The position numbers and the translations under genes were made by a program. A DNA stretch of 6,267 nucleotides from Comamonadaceae bacterium (GTDB lineage: Bacteria > Pseudomonadota > Gammaproteobacteria > Burkholderiales > Burkholderiaceae_C), in the NCBI GenBank assembly GCA_947458305.1, contig CANGZO010000139.1, positions 1-6,267 on the forward strand, read 5' to 3'. How positions within the stretch are numbered: the stretch's first letter is position 1; every line of letters starts with the position of its first letter. The notes below the pieces were generated by a model. That model searched no databases. It was given only the letters and a program-made list of their open reading frames with translations, and was not told the DNA's origin. Shown here one piece after another: positions 1 through 5,278 of the stretch.

Positions 1-136
1 CTTGGGCATCCATGCGCAGGCACGCCAAGCCAACGATGGCTTGTTGTTGCAACTGGCCGCGCAGATCGAGCGCGCCTTGGACGGGCAGTGGCACGCGGGG
101 CGTGTGCCCCAGGTGCATGTGAGCCACAAGGCCTGA
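1..136 (+). CDS. C-terminal end of a probable amidase-signature family enzyme (5' truncated)
   Basis: An open frame enters from the left edge with its first whole codon at position 2, and ends at TGA 134-136. It gives 44 residues with a run LGIHAQARQANDGLLLQ followed by an amphipathic helix and a tail RVPQVHVSHKA. This resembles the last segment of amidase-signature enzymes, which usually end with a 'PLGvQ(l/f)vgr.gdd..Ll.lAaqlE' block and then a short 'W..RrPPv' tail. Those enzymes hydrolyse amide bonds with a Ser-cisSer-Lys triad, but the triad lies far upstream and is outside the window, so activity and substrate cannot be judged. The assignment rests on C-terminal resemblance only and is tentative. 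That this is the 3' end of a real gene is better supported: the frame is open and is followed by a non-coding gap. Confidence 0.55.
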   Translation, partial: LGIHAQARQANDGLLLQLAAQIERALDGQWHAGRVPQVHVSHKA

Positions 137-209
137 GCAGTTTGATGTGCCTCCAGCGCAAGGCGGGCTGTTGCAAGCCTTGGTCGATCGATCTATGCCT
201 TGGGGTGAA

Positions 210-238
210 TTGACCGGCAGGGGCTCTGGGCAAAAAAT
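210..238 (+). promoter_or_regulatory. Possible sigma70 promoter for the Host_attach-family gene
   Basis: TTGACC at 210-215 matches the -35 consensus in five of six positions. After a 17-nt spacer, AAAAAT at 233-238 matches the -10 consensus in four of six. Transcription would start near 245, leaving a leader of about 25 nt before the ATG at 271. The -10 is imperfect and the upstream gene reads in the same direction, so readthrough is an alternative. Confidence 0.3.
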
Positions 239-270
239 CAGCACCAGGATGCAACCGTTCAAGGACAGAG

Positions 271-705
271 ATGACACAGCAACATGGGATTTTGGTGGCC
301 AATGCCTCGCAGGCACATTTGTTCGAGCGCTCATCATTCTCCGAGCCCTTGGTGCAGCTGGCCGATTGGGTCTATCCAGCCAGCCGCATGCCAGCCCGAG
401 ATACCGAACGTGCCCCGCTGGGACAGTCGCTGGCTGGGCGTGCCGGTTTGGCCCCTCGGGTTGACCTCAAGCACTTACACCGCAGCGCCTTTGCGGAGGA
501 GCTGGCCCATGATTTGCGCGAGGCCGTCATGGACTATCGTCTGAAATCGCTGGCGTTGATCGTGTCCAACCCTTTCATGGGTGAGCTGCTCAGGCACCTG
601 GATGCGTCGGTGCAAAAAGTTGTTGGCGACAAGCATCCGCTCGATCTGACGTCTTTGAGCCTGACCGATCTGGACCAGCGTTTGCGGACCGATTTCCATT
701 TGTGA
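271..705 (+). CDS. Host_attach-family protein (annotated elsewhere as 'protein required for attachment to host cells')
   Basis: This encodes 144 residues with no signal peptide or membrane segment, so probably cytosolic. It matches the layout of the Host_attach family (PF10116). An N-terminal strand 'GILVANASQAHLFER' (6-20) is followed by a mid-region 'LADWVYPASRMPARD' (30-44) with the family's aspartate-x-V-x-P-x-SR pattern. A helix of the 'FAEELAHDLREA' type (74-85) comes next, then a strand 'LALIVSNPFMGELLRHL' (94-110) and a tail 'DLTSLSLTDLDQRLR' (125-139). Length is typical for the family. The family name derives from an Agrobacterium attachment phenotype; the biochemical role is not established, and from memory the fold has been likened to eRF1-type release-factor domains. 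Start choice: AAGGA at 261-265 lies 5 nt before the ATG. It converges on the phosphoribosyltransferase gene, 52 nt away. The family call is fairly sure; the function is unknown. Confidence 0.87.
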   Translation: MTQQHGILVANASQAHLFERSSFSEPLVQLADWVYPASRMPARDTERAPLGQSLAGRAGLAPRVDLKHLHRSAFAEELAHDLREAVMDYRLKSLALIVSNPFMGELLRHLDASVQKVVGDKHPLDLTSLSLTDLDQRLRTDFHL

Positions 706-757
706 AGGGTCATGCAAGCCTGCGGCTATCGGTCTACTCACCCGCTTGACGGGGGAT

Positions 758-1417
758 TCAGTGACGGGAGGCGGTATCCGCTTGTTCCCGCAAAATCGCC
801 AAGACCTGCGCATCGCTGACCTGCGGAAACTCGCGGTAAAACTGGGCCACGGCCATGAAGTCTTCGGGGCTTGTCAGGCACACGGTGTCATCGGCCAAAG
901 TCTGGACCTTCAGCAGCGCATCGGCGCTGGCCACGGGTATCGCGCAAACCAGCCGCGCCGGTTGTTGCTGTCGCAAGGCTTGGAGGGCCGACACCATGGT
1001 GGCCCCTGTGGCCAGTCCATCGTCCACCACAATCACCACGCGGGCCTGAACTGGAATGGGTGCCTGAATGTCGTTGTATTGCTGGCGTCGGGCTTTCAGG
1101 GTCTTGAGTTGCAAGCTGATTTCTTCGTTCACATGGACAGGGTCAAGGTCCATGGACGCTGCGTGGGGTGACAGGCTGGCCCGTCCCGTTTCATCCACCG
1201 CGCCGATGGCCACTTCGGGTTGAAACGGTGCGCGCAGTTTGTGCACCAGCACCACATCGAGTTGCCCATTCAAGGCCTTGGCCATCAACGCGCCCATGGG
1301 CACTGCACCCCGGGGGATGGCCAGCACCAAGGGGTTTTGGTCACGGTACTGGCGCAAGGCGTGGCTCAGTTGCTGCGCAGCTTCGAGGCGGTCCTGGAAC
1401 ATGGCGGGTTTTGACAT
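758..1417 (-). CDS. Stand-alone PRPP-loop phosphoribosyltransferase family protein
   Basis: This encodes a 219-residue cytosolic protein of the type I phosphoribosyltransferase fold (COG1926-like, 'predicted phosphoribosyltransferase'). Diagnostic is the PRPP-binding loop VVIVVDDGLATGAT (127-140): hydrophobic strand, two acidic residues, then the G-x-A-T-G-A-T turn. The N-terminal 'LVLAIPRGAVPMG' (30-42) is the loop that contacts pyrophosphate in this fold, and 'VLVHKLRAPFQPEVAIGAV' (56-74) carries the second conserved patch. The C-terminal 'FMAVAQFYREFPQVSDAQV' (187-205) is characteristic of this uncharacterised subgroup. The substrate base cannot be read from the sequence, and no purine or pyrimidine pathway gene lies nearby. 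The ATG at 1417 has no clear Shine-Dalgarno sequence; Met6 is an alternative start. It reads in the same direction as metK but is separated by 186 nt holding a REP-type repeat, so it probably has its own promoter, which I could not locate. Confidence 0.9.
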   Translation of the reverse strand: MSKPAMFQDRLEAAQQLSHALRQYRDQNPLVLAIPRGAVPMGALMAKALNGQLDVVLVHKLRAPFQPEVAIGAVDETGRASLSPHAASMDLDPVHVNEEISLQLKTLKARRQQYNDIQAPIPVQARVVIVVDDGLATGATMVSALQALRQQQPARLVCAIPVASADALLKVQTLADDTVCLTSPEDFMAVAQFYREFPQVSDAQVLAILREQADTASRH

Positions 1418-1491
1418 TGAAGTGGTCTTGCATTGTCAAAATGAAACCCCGCGCGGGTCTGTGCCAAAAGCCACACTCAAGCGAATCTTTT

Positions 1492-1582
1492 GTAGGAGCC
1501 CACCCCTGTGGGCGATGGCCTGTTGTAGCCAACAATGGCTCAGCACCATGAGCCTTTGATCGCCCACGAGGTGGGCTCCTAC
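1492..1582. repeat. Paired inverted REP-type element (REPIN-like), family A
   Basis: Two near-identical arms face each other: 1492-1516 (+) and 1559-1582 (reverse complement). Each arm begins GTAG, continues GAGCCCACC, and ends GTGGGCGAT. They differ only in the central loop (CCCT in the left arm, CTC in the right). Each arm folds alone as a 6-bp GCCCAC/GTGGGC hairpin preceded by GTAG. The 42-nt centre adds two smaller hairpins: TGTTG/CAACA around TAGC (1521-1534), and GGCTCA/TGAGCC around a 6-nt loop (1537-1554). A GTAG head plus a small hairpin, in inverted pairs, is the hallmark of REP sequences mobilised by RAYT (TnpA-REP) transposases; that function is established for other REPs and inferred here. 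It lies in the gap after metK and before the phosphoribosyltransferase gene, where it could also stop or stabilise metK transcripts. Confidence 0.8.
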
Positions 1583-1603
1583 GGAGGGTGCCCAGGCGCT
1601 GAA

Positions 1604-2785
1604 TTACAGGCCTGCAGCCGCTTTCAGTGCGGCAGCGCGGTCGGTGCGCTCCCATGTGAAGTCGGGCTCGTCACGACCAAAGTGGCCATACGCTGCGGTC
1701 TTGCTGTAGATGGGGCGCAGCAAGTCGAGCATCTGGATGATGCCTTTGGGGCGCAGATCAAAGTGCTCGGCAACCAAAGCGGCCAGCTTGTCGTCGGAGA
1801 TCACGCCTGTGCCTTCGGTGTTCACCGTGATGTTCATGGGGCGTGCCACGCCGATGGCGTAAGCCACTTGGATTTGGCACTTGGTGGCCAAGCCTGCAGC
1901 CACGATGTTTTTGGCCACGTAACGTGCGGCGTAAGCGGCCGAGCGGTCGACCTTGGAAGGGTCTTTGCCGGAGAACGCGCCACCACCGTGAGGGCAAGCG
2001 CCGCCGTAGGTGTCCACAATGATCTTGCGGCCAGTCAAGCCGCAATCACCTTGGGGGCCGCCAATCACAAAGCGGCCTGTGGGGTTGATCAAATACTTGG
2101 TGTCTTGCAGCCACTCTTTGGGCAGCACGGGCTTGATGATCTCTTCGATGATGGCTTCGGTGAAGCTGGCCTTCATCTTGGTCGAGGTTTCGGACTGGTC
2201 AGGGCTGTGCTGGGTGGACAGCACCACGGTGTCGATGCTGTGGGGCTTGCCGTCCACATAGCGCATGGTCACTTGGCTCTTGGCGTCGGGGCGCAAGAAG
2301 GGCAGGCGGCCATCTTTGCGCAGCTGGGCTTGGCGCTCGACCAGGCGGTGTGCGTAATAAATGGGGGCGGGCATCAGTTCGGGGGTTTCCGAGCAGGCGT
2401 AGCCGAACATTAGGCCTTGGTCGCCCGCGCCGATGTTGAGGTGGTCGTCAGACGCGTGGTCCACACCTTGGGCGATGTCGTTGGATTGCTTGTCGTAGCA
2501 GACCATCACGGCGCAGCCCTTGTAGTCGATGCCGTAGTCGGTGTTGTCGTAGCCGATGCGCTTGATGGTGTCGCGGGCCACCTGGATGTAGTCCACGTGC
2601 GCGTTGGTGGTGATCTCACCAGCCAGCACGACCAGACCGGTGTTGGTCAGGGTCTCGGCGGCCACGCGTGAGCGGGGGTCTTGGGCGAAGATGGCATCCA
2701 AAATCGCGTCAGAAATCTGGTCGGCGACCTTGTCGGGGTGGCCTTCAGAGACGGATTCCGAGGTGAAGAGGAAGTTCTGAGACAT
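1604..2785 (-). CDS. metK: S-adenosylmethionine synthetase (methionine adenosyltransferase)
   Basis: This encodes a 393-residue cytosolic enzyme that makes S-adenosylmethionine from methionine and ATP, releasing phosphate and pyrophosphate; the family is normally tetrameric and needs Mg2+ and K+. It is full length for bacterial MetK (about 380-400). The landmarks are all present: N-terminal FLFTSESVSEGHPDK with the catalytic GHPDK at 15-19, the GAGDQG hexapeptide at 119-124, and the glycine-rich phosphate loop GGGAFSGKD at 267-275. Supporting blocks are 'NPTGRFVIGGPQGD' (234-247) and the C-terminal 'YGHFGRDEPDFTWE' (366-379). The start is well supported: AAGGAG at 2799-2794 lies 8 nt before the ATG. 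A sigma70-like promoter and a structured leader lie upstream, suggesting leader-based control. Downstream there is no classic terminator but a REP-type repeat within about 20 nt of the stop. It is divergent from slyX and the radical-SAM methyltransferase. Confidence 0.98.
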   Translation of the reverse strand: MSQNFLFTSESVSEGHPDKVADQISDAILDAIFAQDPRSRVAAETLTNTGLVVLAGEITTNAHVDYIQVARDTIKRIGYDNTDYGIDYKGCAVMVCYDKQSNDIAQGVDHASDDHLNIGAGDQGLMFGYACSETPELMPAPIYYAHRLVERQAQLRKDGRLPFLRPDAKSQVTMRYVDGKPHSIDTVVLSTQHSPDQSETSTKMKASFTEAIIEEIIKPVLPKEWLQDTKYLINPTGRFVIGGPQGDCGLTGRKIIVDTYGGACPHGGGAFSGKDPSKVDRSAAYAARYVAKNIVAAGLATKCQIQVAYAIGVARPMNITVNTEGTGVISDDKLAALVAEHFDLRPKGIIQMLDLLRPIYSKTAAYGHFGRDEPDFTWERTDRAAALKAAAGL

Positions 2786-2877
2786 GAAAAAAGCTCCTTG
2801 GTTAAAGTGGATTTCGGCGTTGCCGACCCTTTAACTTTGGAGCCTGGCGAACGCTTTAGCAGAATTTATGAGTCGCC
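2786..2877 (-). promoter_or_regulatory. Structured metK 5' leader with possible ribosome-binding-site sequestration
   Basis: Read on the - strand, three stacked helices can form. P1 pairs GGCGA (2877-2873) with TCGCC (2850-2846). P2 begins immediately, pairing AGGCTCC (2845-2839) with GGAGCTT (2797-2791), seven pairs including one G.U; this contains the GGAG of the metK Shine-Dalgarno sequence. P3 is nested inside P2: GTTAAAG (2835-2829) with CTTTAAC (2807-2801), then GG/CC and TCGGC/GCCGA closing an AAC loop. P2 is followed by the rest of a six-U run (2792-2787), so it also resembles an intrinsic terminator just ahead of the ATG. I do not recognise it as a known SAM or SAH riboswitch class. 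The pairing is seen; any regulatory role is inferred. Another hairpin (AGTT/AACT) lies further 5'. Confidence 0.5.
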
Positions 2878-2910
2878 CTGCAAGTAGTTCAGATAACTCG
2901 GCGAAGTTGA

Positions 2911-2939
2911 ATTATAAAAGATGATCAAACCCCTTTGAA
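2911..2939 (-). promoter_or_regulatory. metK sigma70-type promoter
   Basis: On the - strand a perfect -10 hexamer TATAAT lies at 2916-2911. Seventeen nt upstream is TTCAAA (2939-2934), matching the -35 consensus in four of six positions. Transcription would start around 2904-2902, giving a leader of roughly 115-120 nt before the metK ATG. The site is inside the 186-nt metK/slyX divergent gap, so it could interfere with or share factors with the slyX promoter, which I could not place confidently. Confidence 0.6.
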
Positions 2940-2944
2940 ATCAC

Positions 2945-2965
2945 GTCCAATAATCATGTCCAATA
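2945..2965. repeat. Short direct repeat just upstream of slyX
   Basis: GTCCAATA occurs at 2945-2952 and again at 2958-2965, a 13-bp period, with partial similarity in the flanking bases. The second copy ends 6 nt before the slyX ATG. It could be a small tandem duplication or a pair of protein-binding half-sites; nothing in the window decides between them. Confidence 0.5.
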
Positions 2966-2971
2966 GGCAGC

Positions 2972-3193
2972 ATGGATATCCCAACCCCTATTGAAAACCG
3001 TTTGGTCGAGCTGGAGATCAAGGCCGGCTTTGCCGAAGACCTGCTGGACCAGCTGAACGCCCAGGTTTACCGCCAACAGCAACAGATTGACGCACTCATT
3101 CAAGAGCTGCGCCAGCTGCGTGAGCGCTTGCCTGAATCGGGCGGTGGCGCCGAGACGCGCAACCCGCGCGACGAGATTCCGCCGCATTACTGA
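2972..3193 (+). CDS. slyX: SlyX family protein
   Basis: This encodes a 73-residue cytosolic protein. The first two-thirds is an almost uninterrupted amphipathic helix (about 8-54, ENRLVELEIKAGFAEDLLD then LNAQVYRQQQQIDALIQEL) with heptad-like leucine/isoleucine spacing typical of a coiled coil. The tail ends DEIPPHY, very like the PPHY end of SlyX proteins, and the length is usual for the family (about 70-75). SlyX has no established biochemical function; its name comes from its position beside slyD in enterobacteria. There is no slyD here. The only Shine-Dalgarno-like sequence is a weak AGG about 5 nt before the ATG. It is followed after only 9 nt by the radical-SAM methyltransferase gene and is probably co-transcribed with it. 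It is divergent from metK. Confidence 0.93.
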   Translation: MDIPTPIENRLVELEIKAGFAEDLLDQLNAQVYRQQQQIDALIQELRQLRERLPESGGGAETRNPRDEIPPHY

Positions 3194-3202
3194 AAGCGGT
3201 TG

Positions 3203-4276
3203 ATGACGACCATGCACAGCGTTCAGGACATCCGCGACCACTTGCGCGCCTTGGGTGCCCATGCGCTGCATGAGCAGCGGGTGCTGCGTTTGTGGGCCCA
3301 AGCCAAAGCCCAAGACAGCGGACGCAGGCCACTGCACAGCTTCATGCCGACTGCCGTGCGTGAGGCCTTGCCTGCGCTGAGCCAAACGCTGGCTGGCTTG
3401 GCCACTTTGCGCGAGCAGCACCCGGGGCAAGACGGCTCGGCCCGCTTGTTGGTCGGGCTGCAAGACGGCCAGACGGTGGAAAGCGTGCTGCTGCCACGCG
3501 ATGGCCTGTGTGTCTCTAGCCAGGTGGGCTGTGCGGTGGGCTGCGTGTTTTGCATGACCGGGCGCGAAGGCCTGATCAGGCAGGTGGGCAGCGCCGAGAT
3601 CGTGGCGCAGGTGGCGCTGGCCCGCACGCTCAGGCCGGTGAAAAAAGTGGTGTTCATGGGCATGGGCGAGCCTTCGCACAACCTCGACGCCGTCATGGAA
3701 GCCATCGACCTGCTGGGCACCGTGGGCAACATCGGTCACAAGAATTTGGTGTTTTCTACTGTGGGCGATGCGCGGGTGTTTGAGCGTTTGCCGCAAGGTC
3801 GCGTCAAGCCTGCGCTGGCCTTGTCGCTGCACAGCACCCGGGCCGACTTGCGGGCGCAACTTCTGCCGCGAGCGCCGCGCTTTGACCCACACGATCTGGT
3901 GGAGGCGGGTGAGGAGTATGCCCTTGCCACGGGTTATCCGATCCAGTACCAGTGGACCTTGATAGAAGGCGTCAACGACAGTGCCGAAGAGATCGAGGGC
4001 ATCGTGCGTCTGCTCAAGGGCAAATATGCCCTGATGAACATGATCCCTTACAACGCGGTGCCCGACTTGCCCTTTGCTCGCCCAACTTGGGGGAAGGCGG
4101 CGGCCATTGCCCGCACATTGCACCAGCGCGGTGTGCTGACCAAACTGCGCCAGTCAGCGGGCCAGGATGTGGACGGAGGGTGTGGGCAGTTGCGTGCCCG
4201 GGATGTGCAGCGCGTTCAACCCTTGAAAATGTTCATGCTGGGAATGACGCCACAGGGTACACGCCAGGCCCCATAG
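3203..4276 (+). CDS. RlmN/Cfr-family radical-SAM rRNA (or tRNA) adenine-C2 methyltransferase, possibly a paralogue of RlmN
   Basis: This encodes a 357-residue cytosolic radical-SAM enzyme. Numbering from the ATG at 3203, the 4Fe-4S cluster motif is CAVGCVFC, with Cys110, Cys114 and Cys117. Cys103 sits seven residues before the first cluster cysteine, the spacing of the second catalytic cysteine in E. coli RlmN. Cys327, in 'GQDVDGGCGQL', matches the methyl-carrying cysteine. MGMGEP (152-157) and SLHS (208-211) are the SAM-binding landmarks. The chemistry machinery therefore looks complete. Family enzymes methylate C2 of A2503 in 23S rRNA and A37 of some tRNAs. The N-terminal region is short and unlike typical RlmN, and the cluster is followed by 'MTG' rather than the usual A/S-T-G, so this may be a paralogue with another RNA target. 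A TTG at 3200 and an ATG at 3212 are other possible starts. The stop codon belongs to a REP-type repeat. Confidence 0.92.
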   Translation: MTTMHSVQDIRDHLRALGAHALHEQRVLRLWAQAKAQDSGRRPLHSFMPTAVREALPALSQTLAGLATLREQHPGQDGSARLLVGLQDGQTVESVLLPRDGLCVSSQVGCAVGCVFCMTGREGLIRQVGSAEIVAQVALARTLRPVKKVVFMGMGEPSHNLDAVMEAIDLLGTVGNIGHKNLVFSTVGDARVFERLPQGRVKPALALSLHSTRADLRAQLLPRAPRFDPHDLVEAGEEYALATGYPIQYQWTLIEGVNDSAEEIEGIVRLLKGKYALMNMIPYNAVPDLPFARPTWGKAAAIARTLHQRGVLTKLRQSAGQDVDGGCGQLRARDVQRVQPLKMFMLGMTPQGTRQAP

Positions 4277-4346
4277 GTCGGAACCTTCAGGTCCGACGCC
4301 TGTCCAATGCACCACCTGCCTTGTCGGGGCTGAAGCCGCCGACCTA
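4274..4346. repeat. Paired inverted REP-type element (REPIN-like), family B
   Basis: Two 24-nt arms in inverted orientation: 4274-4297 (+) and 4323-4346 (reverse complement), 25 nt apart. Both read TAGGTCGG, then a variable block, TTCAG, two variable bases, CCGAC. Each arm folds as a hairpin with a 5-bp GTCGG/CCGAC base, one bulged base, a 3-bp upper stem and a TTCA (or TGAA on the other strand) loop. Two of the three upper pairs differ between arms with both partners changed, so pairing is kept. The right arm carries a GTAG head; the left has ATAG, whose TAG is the methyltransferase stop codon. It lies between two convergent genes and may serve as a two-way transcript end. It is unrelated in sequence to the element at 1492-1582. 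Confidence 0.8.
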
Positions 4347-4381
4347 CAGTTTCATCACGGTCGGCACCCTTCGTCGTTTGA

Positions 4382-5278
4382 TCAACGCCCCGGCAGCTTG
4401 AGCAAGCCACTGGACAGGGCGGTGCCCAAGAAAACCACGGCGCCGCAGCCCAGCATCCAGGGTGTGATCTGTTCGCCCAACAAGATCACCCCGTAAACAA
4501 GGGCGAACACCGGGATCAAAAAAGTCACCGTCAAAGTGCGTGCGGGACCGGCGCGTTCGATCAGCCGAAAATAAATCACGTAGGCGATGCCGGTGCACAC
4601 CACACCCAAGACGAGCAAGGCGCCCCAAGCTGGGGCCGAGGGCATGTGCTCAGGCAGAAACCACAGCGCGGGCCCAGTCAGCGCGAGCGTGGCACCGATT
4701 TGGCTGCCGGTGGCCGCCACCAAGGGGGGCATGTTGGGCAGGTGTTTTTTGGTGAAACTGGCCGACAAGGCATAGCAGGTGGTGGCCGCCAAACACGCCA
4801 GCACGGCCCACACCGGGGCCACGCCCGATGCATTGGGCTTGAAGCTGGCCTGCTCTCCGACCAGCAAAACCACGCCGCCAAAACCAATGACCAGGCCCAC
4901 CGTACGCGAAAAACCCGGTCTGTCATGCAGCCAGAGCCAAGCCACCAGCGCGCCAAACAGCGGCACGGTGGCGTTCAAGATGGCCGACAGGCCGGTGCTG
5001 ATGTGCATGACCGCAAAGGCAAACAAGGCAAATGGAATGGCGCTGTTGAACAGCCCCACCAAAAACACGGGTCGCCAATGTTGTCGCAACACAGACCCAT
5101 GGCCTTTGGCCACCAAAAGGGGCAGCAAAAACAAGGTGGCGATGGCCACGCGCAAGGCCGCCGTGGGCAGGGCGCCCAGCTCCAGTGCGGCCAAGCGCAT
5201 GAACATGAAGGAAGCCCCCCAGATGGCGGCCAGCATCAAAAAGTCGGCCAACCAGCCGCGTTGTGGCGTGGTGTTCAT
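4382..5278 (-). CDS. EamA/DMT-superfamily permease (RhaT-like)
   Basis: This encodes a 298-residue inner-membrane transporter of the drug/metabolite superfamily, normal length for the two-EamA-domain type. About ten hydrophobic segments are visible, roughly at 11-28, 36-56, 70-90, 93-115, 124-142, 155-172, 186-206, 217-237, 246-266 and 272-291. The first repeat opens with 'WLADFLMLAAIWGASFMFMRLA' in outline, the conserved family start, and each half ends in the typical glycine-rich helix (for example 'GLVIGFGGVVLLVGE' at 128-142). The second half has 'LIPVFALVYGVILLGE' (254-269), the standard EamA signature. Family members export or import metabolites; the substrate cannot be deduced. The ATG overlaps the stop of the upstream DNA-repair gene in an ATGA arrangement, implying translational coupling. 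It ends facing the methyltransferase gene, with a REP-type repeat between. Confidence 0.94.
   Translation of the reverse strand: MNTTPQRGWLADFLMLAAIWGASFMFMRLAALELGALPTAALRVAIATLFLLPLLVAKGHGSVLRQHWRPVFLVGLFNSAIPFALFAFAVMHISTGLSAILNATVPLFGALVAWLWLHDRPGFSRTVGLVIGFGGVVLLVGEQASFKPNASGVAPVWAVLACLAATTCYALSASFTKKHLPNMPPLVAATGSQIGATLALTGPALWFLPEHMPSAPAWGALLVLGVVCTGIAYVIYFRLIERAGPARTLTVTFLIPVFALVYGVILLGEQITPWMLGCGAVVFLGTALSSGLLKLPGR

Noticed and set aside
159..182. CAAGGC/GCCTTG inverted repeat after the amidase gene as a terminator
   Set aside because: The loop is 12 nt and no T-run follows, so an intrinsic terminator is not supported.
184..193. TCGATCGATC palindromic stretch
   Set aside because: A short self-complementary run with no context suggesting an operator or recombination site.
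741..754. CCCG/CGGG hairpin between the convergent Host_attach and phosphoribosyltransferase genes as a terminator
   Set aside because: Only four pairs and no T-tract on either strand; nearby TGACGGG copies (747-753, 762-768) look like chance in GC-rich sequence.
1434..1439. TTGACA on the - strand as a -35 for the phosphoribosyltransferase gene
   Set aside because: The -10 would have to fall inside the coding region at the start codon, and nothing there resembles one.
1535..2413. A 292-codon open frame on the + strand opposite metK
   Set aside because: It lies almost wholly antisense to metK, whose protein is unmistakable; its translation is a low-complexity G/A/V/H-rich string resembling no family. 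GC-rich codon bias opens such frames.
2786..2903. metK leader as a known SAM-II, SAM-III, SAM/SAH or SAH riboswitch
   Set aside because: GCTAAAGC and the SD pairing recall parts of these classes, but the helix order, lengths and conserved cores as I know them do not fit; only a covariance-model search could settle it.
2954..4123. A 389-codon open frame on the - strand opposite slyX and the RlmN-like gene
   Set aside because: It is a shadow of two well-supported genes and would also cover the divergent promoter region; its translation is Q/H/R-rich without recognisable motifs.
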